Of a stretch of DNA of 43,461 bases, positions 24,749 through 33,208 are shown piece by piece. Made by a program: the position numbers and the translations under genes. The stretch spans positions 1-43,461 of the IMG/VR virus record IMGVR_UViG_3300006810_000094. One strand, written 5' to 3'. How positions within the stretch are numbered: the first letter of the stretch is position 1; every line of letters begins with the position of its first letter. The notes below the pieces were generated by a model that had not been told where the DNA came from, made no database searches, and saw nothing but the letters and a program-made list of their open reading frames with translations. This DNA is from a virus.

Positions 24749-25750
24749 ATGAATATTTATAGTGTAAACGAATGGGATCCATTGAAAAAGGTTTGTGTTG
24801 GAGTCGCTGACTATTGCCGCATTCCTGAGATGGACGAAAGTCTACGTGTAATTAATTACGCAGACAGGCAGGATGTAAGTGATGTAAAGGCTGGTCTATA
24901 TCCTGATCAAGTTGTAGAAGAATCAAACGAAGATCTTGAAACTTTTGTAAAGTTTTTAGAAGGCGAAGGTGTCGAAGTTGTCAGACCTAAGCGCACACCA
25001 GAAGTTGAATACTATAACTACTGCCCACGTGATACTGTATTTGTTCATGGCAACAGAGCTTTTGCTGCTCCAATGGCCCTCGCAGCAAGAGAAACAGAAT
25101 GGCGACATCTACTGCCTGGTGTTGCTCCTATTGAAATAGGACACAGCATAGACAGAACAGGATTGTATGACGAATCCTGTGTCGGAGATCCAGATCGCCT
25201 TGCCCTCACTGAAGTAGCACCATGCTTTGACGCTGCTAACGCAATTAGAGCCAACGACGATATTTTGTATTTGGTAAGCAATAGTGGCAACAAAGCAGGT
25301 GCTGCTTATTTAAGCACATGGATAAACAAACCTGAAAATAGTTTTTCTGAGCCAGGCAACATACGTGTTCATCGCCTTGAAGATGTTTACAGTTATATGC
25401 ACATTGACAGCACCATTGCTTTCTTACGTGAAGGACTATTACTTGCTAATCCAAGTAGAATTAAAAGCATGGACGTTTTGCCTGCACCATTCAACACCTG
25501 GGATGTAATTTGGGCACCAGATCCTGTTGATGCTGGACACTATCCTGGACTGTGTAATAGCAGTATATGGACTTGGAATGTAAACTTGTTTAGTGTGAAC
25601 CCTAATCTTGTTGTGTTAGAAGAACATCAAGAACCAACACGTAAAGCATTAGAAGCACATGGTATTGAATGTGCTATGCTACCGCTGCGTCATGCTAGAA
25701 CACTAGGTGGGTGTTTTCATTGTTGCACATTAGATCTTGTTAGAGGCTAA
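24749..25750 (+). CDS. Amidinotransferase (glycine / inosamine-phosphate amidinotransferase family)
   Basis: The 333-aa protein aligns by motif with enzymes that move an amidino group from arginine to an amine. The likely catalytic set is D95 (PRD), D161 (FDAAN), H218 (MHIDS) and nucleophile C325 in GGCFHCC. These correspond to the Asp-His-Cys machinery of glycine amidinotransferase and of StrB-type inosamine-phosphate amidinotransferases. It is full length, so it is probably active. I chose the ATG at 24749 because it yields the family-typical N-terminus SVNEWDPLKKV; an upstream frame start at 24713 would overlap the divergent gene. Nearby aminotransferase and sugar genes make a guanidinylated sugar or cyclitol plausible. 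It overlaps the facing SGNH gene by 21 bp. Confidence 0.88.
   Translation: MNIYSVNEWDPLKKVCVGVADYCRIPEMDESLRVINYADRQDVSDVKAGLYPDQVVEESNEDLETFVKFLEGEGVEVVRPKRTPEVEYYNYCPRDTVFVHGNRAFAAPMALAARETEWRHLLPGVAPIEIGHSIDRTGLYDESCVGDPDRLALTEVAPCFDAANAIRANDDILYLVSNSGNKAGAAYLSTWINKPENSFSEPGNIRVHRLEDVYSYMHIDSTIAFLREGLLLANPSRIKSMDVLPAPFNTWDVIWAPDPVDAGHYPGLCNSSIWTWNVNLFSVNPNLVVLEEHQEPTRKALEAHGIECAMLPLRHARTLGGCFHCCTLDLVRG
24754..24761 (-). promoter_or_regulatory. Perfect T4-late promoter box TATAAATA
   Basis: On the minus strand TATAAATA lies 24 nt before the ATG at 24729. The box itself is inside the first codons of the divergent amidinotransferase gene. Confidence 0.62.
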
Positions 25751-26506
25751 TAATTGATCCACAGTTTGTCTGTGAAATTCAACTCCGTCATGCATACAAT
25801 CTCTAGCCTCCATGCTTCCTGACGTAGGATTAATATATTGCATATCAACACTTAATAAAAAATCTAGTTCTCCTTCCCAAGTAAAGTTTACAACAGGAAC
25901 TCCTAAACTTTGCCATACTAGATTGAAGCTTTCAATACTTGCAAACACAGATTTTTTAAGTTCTCCTATGTCTTGAATGTATCTTTTGCCCCACCATTTT
26001 CCGTCAATTGATCTTGTTCCACTCATATCTTTCCAACGAATACTGCCATCATCATCTTCAAATCCAAATTGTTTTCTTGTAATCTGTGGCCACTGTGCTA
26101 CTACTAATTTTGGCAAGGGTAAATTATTTAACTTCCATAAAAGACTGTTAAAATGTAGAACTTCAGGACTACTAGCTTGTTTTCCTATATTGACTAAATC
26201 AAGTTGCAACTCATTTGCTAACATACTACACCATATATCTTCAGTGTTTAACCCAACACCCTCTGTATAACTACATCCAGTTGCAAGTAGAAAAGGTTTT
26301 GAAATATCATTTATTTCTTGCGTTCGATAACCTAGGCTGTTAAAATTATATTGAATTGTTTCTTTATGATATTTCCAGTCTTTTGGCATTTTTTTACAAT
26401 TCTTTTTATATTCGTCTTGATCGTCGGTTGAGAAAAAATACATGCTTTTACCGTTTGTTTCTCGATCAACTAGCAAAGGACTATTTTTTTGAAAATAGAG
26501 GGCCAT
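25730..26506 (-). CDS. SGNH/GDSL hydrolase-like protein with N-terminal extension (258 aa)
   Basis: ATGCSYTEGVGL (about residues 75-86) holds the likely Ser nucleophile, VNIGKQASSP (about 105-114) resembles block II, and ARDCMHDG-x-EFH near residue 238 gives the D-x-x-H block. The first 70 residues have a Tyr/Lys-rich segment and YNFNSLGYR, a lead-in seen before the GCS-type nucleophile in many SGNH-like proteins. The gene stands alone on the minus strand. GGAGT lies 8 nt before the ATG and a weak late-type box further upstream. The 3' end overlaps the amidinotransferase gene by 21 bp. Confidence 0.72.
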   Translation of the reverse strand: MALYFQKNSPLLVDRETNGKSMYFFSTDDQDEYKKNCKKMPKDWKYHKETIQYNFNSLGYRTQEINDISKPFLLATGCSYTEGVGLNTEDIWCSMLANELQLDLVNIGKQASSPEVLHFNSLLWKLNNLPLPKLVVAQWPQITRKQFGFEDDDGSIRWKDMSGTRSIDGKWWGKRYIQDIGELKKSVFASIESFNLVWQSLGVPVVNFTWEGELDFLLSVDMQYINPTSGSMEARDCMHDGVEFHRQTVDQLLASNKI

Positions 26507-26519
26507 AAAAATTACTCCA

Positions 26520-26543
26520 AATAAATAACTACGTATATTTAAA
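26520..26543. promoter_or_regulatory. Back-to-back late-type boxes between divergent genes
   Basis: AATAAATA on the plus strand (26520-26527) precedes the GTG start at 26560, with GGAG at 26551-26554 as its ribosome site. TTTAAATA on the minus strand (26543-26536) precedes the ATG at 26506. Each differs from TATAAATA at one base. Confidence 0.42.
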
Positions 26544-26559
26544 AAACATCGGAGTCATA

Positions 26560-27912
26560 GTGTCATATAACTGGTTTAATTGTCTTTACTTTAGCCCAAG
26601 AAATAAATGCCTACCTGAGCTAATAATGCAAGACGGTAATAGAGCACCGTTGCGACAAATAAGCAAAATAGAAATGCTGATGGATATTACCAAAGAAAGT
26701 TTTGTTGGTAAATTTAAAGAACCATTAATAATCTACAATGGCACTCATAATATTCCTAATCTAGATAAACTTTTTATAAGTGATACACACACCAACATTT
26801 TGAAAACTCAGCGTGTGCATTTTTTCTTTATGGAAGTGCTTACACACTATATTCCTAATCCTTGGGGAAAACTAGAACCTCATATTCTTAAAATTGACAA
26901 CGAGCCTGAAAAATTAAACAAAATTAGATGCTACGAACTTGATACATTAAATCAATGGGCTAAAGAAAATGACATAGATTTGTATGTATACTGCACTGAT
27001 CATAAAAGTTGGGAATATTATCAAAAAATATATCCCTATATAAAATTAAGAAGCATGGATTTATTTGTAAGTTGGTATAGTAGTAGATTTCAATTACAAG
27101 AAGAATATAACAGAAGTGGCATGCTTCCAGGTGATATCTATCCAGTTATAGAATATAAAAAAATTAGAAAGAAGTTTTTTAGTGGGTCATGGAGATATGA
27201 TCCAAGTAGACATTTTATAATAGCATTTCTTGCAAGCGAAGGATTGACAAAAGATAACGAGATTAGTTTTTATCATAAATCAAGCAACGAAGACATGATT
27301 GCAAATATGTGGTTTGATTGGGAAAAGTTTGCAAATAAACATCCTGCTATGAGTCAATCACTATTAAAAGGAAATGAATTATTGCAACCACAACTTCCTT
27401 TGAGTTTTGAAGTTAAAAATCCTATATCTTGCGATTTAAAACAAGGCGATCCTGATTACAATACGCCAGGTATGTATAACAGACGTAGAACACAAGATCC
27501 ATATAAAACCTACGAACGTGTGTTTTGCGCAATCATAAACGAAAGTAGAGTTACTCAACCTTGGCCAAATGTCAGCGAAAAGACACTCAATGCAATGAAA
27601 AGTTTTAGACCATTTGTTTTAGTAGCAGCACCACACACATTAAAATATTTGAAAGAAATGGGATACAAAACATTCAGTGACTTTTGGCCTGAAGATTATG
27701 ATGATATCCAATGCACAAGCGACAGATTGGTAGAAGTTTGTAATACTATAAAATATATAGATTCATTTAGTATAGAAGATTGTAGGAAAATTTACAAAAA
27801 ATTGATACCAAGGTTGATGCACAATTATAATGTTTTGCAAAAGAATTATAAATGGTTTGATGAATACAATTTAAAATTAGATTCCCAAAGTTCATTAGCC
27901 CAGTATGTATGA
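26560..27912 (+). CDS. Glycosyltransferase-like protein (450 aa)
   Basis: The C-terminal region carries VSEKTLNAM, RPFVLVA, a LKEMGYKTFSDFW segment and EDYDD, the same order of motifs as in the proteins at 19547 and 22967. The N-terminal 200 residues contain SWYSSRF and a HFFFMEVLTHY segment with no family I recognise. The start codon is GTG at 26560, supported by GGAG 5 nt upstream. The 3' end overlaps the facing SGNH gene by 67 bp, the longest convergent overlap in the window. Confidence 0.58.
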   Translation: MSYNWFNCLYFSPRNKCLPELIMQDGNRAPLRQISKIEMLMDITKESFVGKFKEPLIIYNGTHNIPNLDKLFISDTHTNILKTQRVHFFFMEVLTHYIPNPWGKLEPHILKIDNEPEKLNKIRCYELDTLNQWAKENDIDLYVYCTDHKSWEYYQKIYPYIKLRSMDLFVSWYSSRFQLQEEYNRSGMLPGDIYPVIEYKKIRKKFFSGSWRYDPSRHFIIAFLASEGLTKDNEISFYHKSSNEDMIANMWFDWEKFANKHPAMSQSLLKGNELLQPQLPLSFEVKNPISCDLKQGDPDYNTPGMYNRRRTQDPYKTYERVFCAIINESRVTQPWPNVSEKTLNAMKSFRPFVLVAAPHTLKYLKEMGYKTFSDFWPEDYDDIQCTSDRLVEVCNTIKYIDSFSIEDCRKIYKKLIPRLMHNYNVLQKNYKWFDEYNLKLDSQSSLAQYV

Positions 27913-28601
27913 GCAGGCAATCTATGATGCCAATACATTTGTCCTTCAACACTGTGTCCTTGGTTTAGACAATTTTCAAAAAAGCTGTAATTTTCATCAT
28001 CCCAATATAAAAAATTTTCTTTGTCAATTTTATCAGCATAATATTTGTATCTTTTAGAATTTTCACATGCTTGAAAACTATTCCTAAATGTATAACTTAA
28101 ATTATTTGCTTTGAAAAAACTTTGTAATTCAATTATATTCATATACCTGTTTACTTGCCATTGCACAGGATTAATAAAAAGATGTTTACTTAATGAATCT
28201 AAGTTTTTACGTATAGAAACTGGAGCCCAATCAGGATAATGTTGAGGATGCAAATGTAATACATTTTTATCAGGTGTATAAGGAATAAACTTGTTTGTGT
28301 CACTGTGCTCATCCAAATGATCATAAAAATATTCAGTGCGTTCAGCACCTGTCCAATTAATAAAAAAATGTGTGGTTTTTGCTTGTTTAGGATTATCTAA
28401 TATCCAAAGTAATGTTGTTCTTTTGATATAATCATTGCTGCCGCCAGGCATGGCAATATTTGTATATTTCCAATTAAGTTTTTTTGCTATTTGTGCAGAA
28501 TAACAATTTTCTCTGTTATAGTTGCCTTCGCCTATACCACTGCCTTCAATTTCACTTCCAGCTGTATGACTGCACCCGTTAATAAACAAATGATCAATCA
28601 T
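27846..28601 (-). CDS. SGNH/GDSL hydrolase-like protein, divergent (251 aa)
   Basis: FINGCSHTAGSE (about residues 6-17) supplies a probable Ser nucleophile and IAMPGGSNDYI (about 53-63) resembles the block II Gly and block III Asn. A clear terminal D-x-x-H block is missing; the nearest candidate is the HHRLPAHTYWANEL segment close to the end. It is the last gene of the 11-gene minus operon and overlaps the preceding radical SAM gene by 8 nt. Confidence 0.62.
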   Translation of the reverse strand: MIDHLFINGCSHTAGSEIEGSGIGEGNYNRENCYSAQIAKKLNWKYTNIAMPGGSNDYIKRTTLLWILDNPKQAKTTHFFINWTGAERTEYFYDHLDEHSDTNKFIPYTPDKNVLHLHPQHYPDWAPVSIRKNLDSLSKHLFINPVQWQVNRYMNIIELQSFFKANNLSYTFRNSFQACENSKRYKYYADKIDKENFLYWDDENYSFFENCLNQGHSVEGQMYWHHRLPAHTYWANELWESNFKLYSSNHL

Positions 28602-29562
28602 TAATAGGTTCCTTTGGAATAATTATATCAGTTCCACAATGACAATGTTGTTTACTACATATAACTGGTTGCAAATCAAATGTCAAGTCTTTATCTAATA
28701 TATTTCCGTGATTATTACCTACGCCACAACTCGCACTACTGATATCACCACGTGGATTGATAAAAAGTGCATCATCTACAAAACATTTCCACCCAGCAAA
28801 AAAGTTTTGTCGGGCAGCAATAATTTTATTGCTGTTTACAGGTTCTATTCCTGTGTCGTAATGTGCATTGCTAATTGCTTTGTTTTGTCTGTGAGGTTTC
28901 GAAATAGTTTGCACACTTTCAAATTGTGCTTTTTCTAAAAACTCTACTTTTGCAGGATCTTTGTATTCCCACGGGCCTGCATTTACACTCATTTCATCAA
29001 ACAGTGGAGTCCATTCTAAGTTATAGTTTGGCACTTCTTTGCGCACCCGTTCTCCAAACTCTTTTACTTCCCAAAAGCGTTCTTCGTGCATTAGCATCTT
29101 TGTGCAAAGATAATCAACCTTGTCGCATAAAAATTTTGCATTTTCAATATAACGATCTTTTTTGCTAAACTCTACATGAAAACTTGCAACAATGTCATCA
29201 AACAAATGATAATGCTGTTCCCAATAACGTAAAGGCCTTGATAGGTTTGTGTTTACAGCAACAGTAAGACTATCACCTAATTCTTCTTTCAAGTATTCAG
29301 TAAGTGGAATAAAGTTTTCCCAATGAGTAGGTTCTCCTCCGCTGTAAAATATTTTAAAATACTTATAGCCTCGGTCTTGATATTGTTGAAATATATTTCT
29401 TACATTTTCTTTGTAAGTATCAAGAGCTCCATTGTTGCGATTATCACCTGCCCAGTTTCCTGGATTACAATAACTGCACTGGAAGTTACAAAAGTTATTC
29501 ACTTGCCACGTAATGGTAGCATAAGGTTCTGACATTGGTGTGATTTTTAGTAAATTAGACAT
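28594..29562 (-). CDS. Radical SAM protein, GW-x-C subfamily (322 aa)
   Basis: CNFQCSYC gives C25, C29 and C32, then NPGNWAG and SGGEPTHW. The tail has FAGWKC, a NPRGDISSASCG turn and CSKQHCHC, the full subfamily signature. It lies immediately downstream of the twitch-type gene at 29555 (8-nt overlap). The related gene at 9883 likewise follows a twitch-type gene. Confidence 0.87.
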   Translation of the reverse strand: MSNLLKITPMSEPYATITWQVNNFCNFQCSYCNPGNWAGDNRNNGALDTYKENVRNIFQQYQDRGYKYFKIFYSGGEPTHWENFIPLTEYLKEELGDSLTVAVNTNLSRPLRYWEQHYHLFDDIVASFHVEFSKKDRYIENAKFLCDKVDYLCTKMLMHEERFWEVKEFGERVRKEVPNYNLEWTPLFDEMSVNAGPWEYKDPAKVEFLEKAQFESVQTISKPHRQNKAISNAHYDTGIEPVNSNKIIAARQNFFAGWKCFVDDALFINPRGDISSASCGVGNNHGNILDKDLTFDLQPVICSKQHCHCGTDIIIPKEPIND

Positions 29563-30838
29563 ATGCTCTTAGCCACTCCAACTCTGGAAATGTTGCCCAA
29601 AAATCTTCTTTGCGATGTTGATCTAATCCGTGATTTTTTTCAAAGAATTGCTTTAGTTTTACAGTATCAAGTTTGCCAGTGTTCATAAACTGTATAACAC
29701 TATCAATTTTTCCTAATACATCTTTTACAACATCAGGCTTTGTAGCAATACGATCTTTGATTTTATCATATGCCCATGCTTTGTAATCAATATACTTGCT
29801 GCGTAATTCTATTTTAAAATCATTGGGTATACTATCAAGTCTCATAAAGTCAGGATCTGTAAGCATGTTTAATCTACAATTTTCAATGTCTACTAATCCA
29901 CGTTCTACCCAATTCATATGAAAGTCAGGCCAATTCCACACGTTATACAAACTTATAGTAGGAGTAAGTTCAAAGTGTATGTTAGGCAATGCTTCAAGCA
30001 TTTCTTGTCTATTACGCTCTACAGTTTCCCAATGTGTTCCATGACGCATAAATTCTGCTCTTGCACCCATTGCATCTAAACTTGCACTAACTTGAATATC
30101 AGGAAATTCTCTCCAATAATCAATAATACTTTTTTGCTTGAATCTTAAATTACTGAAGTTTGTGGTATAGCGTAATCTTACATCTGTTTTGCCAGTTTCA
30201 ATCCAATGATCTAAAATCTTATAGTGTTCGTTTGTAATCAGTGGCTCACCACCTGCCCAGTATACTTCTTCAACATCAGGCAAGTATTGCTGCAATTCAT
30301 CCCAAAAGTTTTTGTGCTTTGCAACATTAACAATAATGCTGCCGTTGTTTTTGAGTATGTTTGCAACTTCGTGTTTGCCATATAGTTCACCGTGTTCTTG
30401 TGCATGTAAACTGCTTAACTCAGGCCCGCATGTCCTACACTTCATATTGCAAATATTGCTGAAACGTATGTCCATGTATGCCATGCGCATTTCGTCAATG
30501 CTGCCATCAGCATTTGTTTTTTCTACCAAATCAAAATGCTTATCACCAAACCATTGATTGTGATTTTTGCGCAATGTCCAAATGTAAGTGCTGTCTTCAA
30601 GTTCGTAGCAACGTCTACAGCAATCCAGTTTCTCACCTTTTAACATAGCAAGACGTAGTTCTCGATACTTGTCGCTGTTCCATACTTCTGCAATAGTGTT
30701 TTCTTTTACATTGCCAAAAGGTTGATCACTGTCTGCAATACAGCAAGGCATAGCTCTACCATCAGGCCAGGCGTGCATGTGTATCCAAGGCAGGATACAG
30801 AACGCTTTATTCTTTTTTAATAGATGTTCTTTATCCAT
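29555..30838 (-). CDS. Radical SAM protein with N-terminal twitch/SPASM-like Cys domain (427 aa)
   Basis: C14 (AFCILPW), C32 and C33 (PCC), C73/C74 and C77 (CCRRC) form the N-terminal Cys module. CNMKCRTC gives C130, C134 and C137, and AGGEPLI follows. Long blocks are shared with the upstream protein at 30831 (RFSNIC, KCRTCG, LRYTTN/LRYNTN, VSASLD), showing tandem duplication. The start overlaps the upstream stop by 8 nt. Confidence 0.88.
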   Translation of the reverse strand: MDKEHLLKKNKAFCILPWIHMHAWPDGRAMPCCIADSDQPFGNVKENTIAEVWNSDKYRELRLAMLKGEKLDCCRRCYELEDSTYIWTLRKNHNQWFGDKHFDLVEKTNADGSIDEMRMAYMDIRFSNICNMKCRTCGPELSSLHAQEHGELYGKHEVANILKNNGSIIVNVAKHKNFWDELQQYLPDVEEVYWAGGEPLITNEHYKILDHWIETGKTDVRLRYTTNFSNLRFKQKSIIDYWREFPDIQVSASLDAMGARAEFMRHGTHWETVERNRQEMLEALPNIHFELTPTISLYNVWNWPDFHMNWVERGLVDIENCRLNMLTDPDFMRLDSIPNDFKIELRSKYIDYKAWAYDKIKDRIATKPDVVKDVLGKIDSVIQFMNTGKLDTVKLKQFFEKNHGLDQHRKEDFWATFPELEWLRAYV

Positions 30839-32051
30839 TCATTAATCCTGCAAGTTCTGGAAATACTTCAACAAAATTCTCATTGCGAATTTTATCACGT
30901 CTACTAGTATTATGTATAAACTCTTTGCCGTGTTCATCCCAAGTATGAGCACTGGTTGCAAAACGCATTGCATTTTCTACATGCTGCACACACCAATATT
31001 CGTCTTTGATTTGATTGATTAGTTTTAACAATCCCAGTGTGCCTTTTTCTTTTTCTTCTGGTGGCAAATTTTGCGCACTGTAAAAACTTGGATTTAACAA
31101 ATGATAAATGCTGATGTAATCGTGTTTGCGGAGTAAATCTTGATCAATCATGTATGTAAAGAAATCACCCAGTGTGACATAATTCAAGTTGCTTAATACA
31201 CAGTTGAATTGATAATCAATAAAGTCTACATCTCTAATTTTGCGTAGATTGTTTTCTACTGTAAACCATTTAGTGCCATTGCGTATGTATTCGGCTTTTT
31301 TGCCATAATGGTCCAAACTTGCACTGACTTCTACACCTTTGAAATTGCTCCACATATCAAGTATATCATACTTTTTGTATTTAAAGTTGCTCATATTTGT
31401 GTTGTAGCGTAATGTTATATCTTTACAGCTACCATTAGCAATCATTTCTTCAAGTATTGTGTAGTGTTCATCTGTGATCAATGGCTCGCCACCTGCAAAG
31501 TATGCAAGTTCAATATTGGGTATTTGTTCAAGAACTTGATCCAACAACTTGCCGCTTTCGTCAGCATGTTGCACTACACGAAATCCAGGAGGTGGAGCAT
31601 CATGTTCTTTGTGTTCTTGCCCCCATTTGCTGGAAAATTCGCTGCCGCAGGTTCTGCATTTGAAATTGCAAATGTTGCTAAAACGTATGTCATAATAAGC
31701 CATTGTAAATTTATCAAGGCTACCGTCTTCGTTTGTAAAAGGCACTAAATCATCGTATTTGTCAGCAAACTTTTCAATGCTGTATTTTCTAAAACTGTAT
31801 GGTGAACTTTCTTCATGCTTGTAGCAAAATTCACAGGCTTCGTTTTTCCTGCCAGCAAGCATATCCAAACGTAATTTTTTCATACGTTCAGTGTTAAATG
31901 CTTGCTCCAATGTGGTATCTTTTACATTAGCAAAAGGTTCAACATAGTCACTGCTACAACAAGGATATACATCTCCTTTTGGCGTCACGTTTAAGTGTAG
32001 CCAAGGAAACATACAAAAAGTTTTACTGCTTTTTAGATGATCATCTTTCAT
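30831..32051 (-). CDS. Radical SAM protein with N-terminal twitch/SPASM-like Cys domain (406 aa)
   Basis: C13 (TFCMFPW), C31 and C32 (PCC), C73 and C76 (CEFC) form the N-terminal module. CNFKCRTC gives C128, C132 and C135, and AGGEPLI follows. It is the tandem paralogue of the protein at 29555, with the same LR-x-x-ML-x-G-x-K spacing before the second Cys pair. The start overlaps the upstream stop by 4 nt (ATGA). Confidence 0.88.
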   Translation of the reverse strand: MKDDHLKSSKTFCMFPWLHLNVTPKGDVYPCCSSDYVEPFANVKDTTLEQAFNTERMKKLRLDMLAGRKNEACEFCYKHEESSPYSFRKYSIEKFADKYDDLVPFTNEDGSLDKFTMAYYDIRFSNICNFKCRTCGSEFSSKWGQEHKEHDAPPPGFRVVQHADESGKLLDQVLEQIPNIELAYFAGGEPLITDEHYTILEEMIANGSCKDITLRYNTNMSNFKYKKYDILDMWSNFKGVEVSASLDHYGKKAEYIRNGTKWFTVENNLRKIRDVDFIDYQFNCVLSNLNYVTLGDFFTYMIDQDLLRKHDYISIYHLLNPSFYSAQNLPPEEKEKGTLGLLKLINQIKDEYWCVQHVENAMRFATSAHTWDEHGKEFIHNTSRRDKIRNENFVEVFPELAGLMNG

Positions 32052-33208
32052 ACAGAATCTAATACCTTTACTAATTCTGGATGCAAATATGTTTTATAAG
32101 ATTGTTGCCTATTTTTATCAAACTGCATGGTTTCTATTTTTAATTCACGTATTTTATCTACACTATACTTATTATTGTGAATACATGATGCAAGGTAATT
32201 ATTGAAGCTTTGTGTTTGATACCCTAGTCCATTTATCAAAACCCTGCCATACAATAATAAATTATTAGGCAGCCAACAGACATCAATTGCTCGTTCAATT
32301 GGAAATACATTTGTAATTACAATGTCTTCAAAGTTATATTTTTCTGCCCACTTTACAGTATTTCTAATATCAAGAAAGTTGTATACTGTTGCTACAAAAT
32401 TGATTTGCGCAGAATAATTGTCAATCTTGTTAAAAAAGTTTTTGACATTATTTTCTAGTATTTCAAACGAGAAAGGATATCTTGTATATTCATATACTTT
32501 ACCAACACCGTCTATGCTAAAGGTTGCATTTATTTTTTTAAATTTATTCAATCTGTATACATTTGCATTTGAAAATTTTGTTGCATTTGTATGCATCTCC
32601 AAAGTTATATTTTCAGCATATCCGTTGTCAATACAATAATCAAGCAATTCTAAAAACTGGTTTGATAGCAATGGCTCTCCGCCGCTTACTCTAATATTAG
32701 TTATGTCTTTTAACACAGGATATAATATTCTAATATCATGAGGTTCAATATCAGGTATACTGCTCCACCAATATTTGTATCCATTTTTTTCAAAAAGCTC
32801 TGCATCTTTATTGAGTTGATTACTCAACGCAGGGTGGCACATTCTACAACGTAAATTACATTTATTGCCTAAATGGATGTCAAGCCATTCTAATCTGTTA
32901 TCAACTGTTGTGTCCAACATAAGTCTTGGACTATTGCCCATAGTTTTTTCTGCATTATAACAACCTTGGCATGCTTGAGGATATTTTCCTTCCAACATTT
33001 CTGTTCGGATATTTTGCAACTGAGGTAGATTGAATAATTCTTCTACATTATTGTGTATGTTTTTGTTTGTTTGTAGAGGATCAGGATCAACAGGACTTGC
33101 TATATTACAGCATGGATTTACACATTGTATACCGTCTTGATTCCAATGACTGATTGCAAGTTGCTTAAATGGATAATAACAATAAGAATTATCTTTAGAA
33201 GGTTTCAT
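32048..33208 (-). CDS. Radical SAM protein with N-terminal twitch/SPASM-like Cys domain (386 aa)
   Basis: C10 (YCYYPF), C29, C33 and C34, C80 and C83 form the N-terminal Cys array. CNLRCRMC gives C117, C121 and C124; SGGEPLLS and SIDG follow. I chose the ATG at 33208 rather than 33229: AAGGAAG stands just upstream, the overlap with the preceding gene becomes 14 nt, and MKPSKDNSYC resembles the N-terminus MHPSKTFC of the protein at 8640. It is more divergent than the pair at 29555/30831. Confidence 0.86.
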   Translation of the reverse strand: MKPSKDNSYCYYPFKQLAISHWNQDGIQCVNPCCNIASPVDPDPLQTNKNIHNNVEELFNLPQLQNIRTEMLEGKYPQACQGCYNAEKTMGNSPRLMLDTTVDNRLEWLDIHLGNKCNLRCRMCHPALSNQLNKDAELFEKNGYKYWWSSIPDIEPHDIRILYPVLKDITNIRVSGGEPLLSNQFLELLDYCIDNGYAENITLEMHTNATKFSNANVYRLNKFKKINATFSIDGVGKVYEYTRYPFSFEILENNVKNFFNKIDNYSAQINFVATVYNFLDIRNTVKWAEKYNFEDIVITNVFPIERAIDVCWLPNNLLLYGRVLINGLGYQTQSFNNYLASCIHNNKYSVDKIRELKIETMQFDKNRQQSYKTYLHPELVKVLDSV

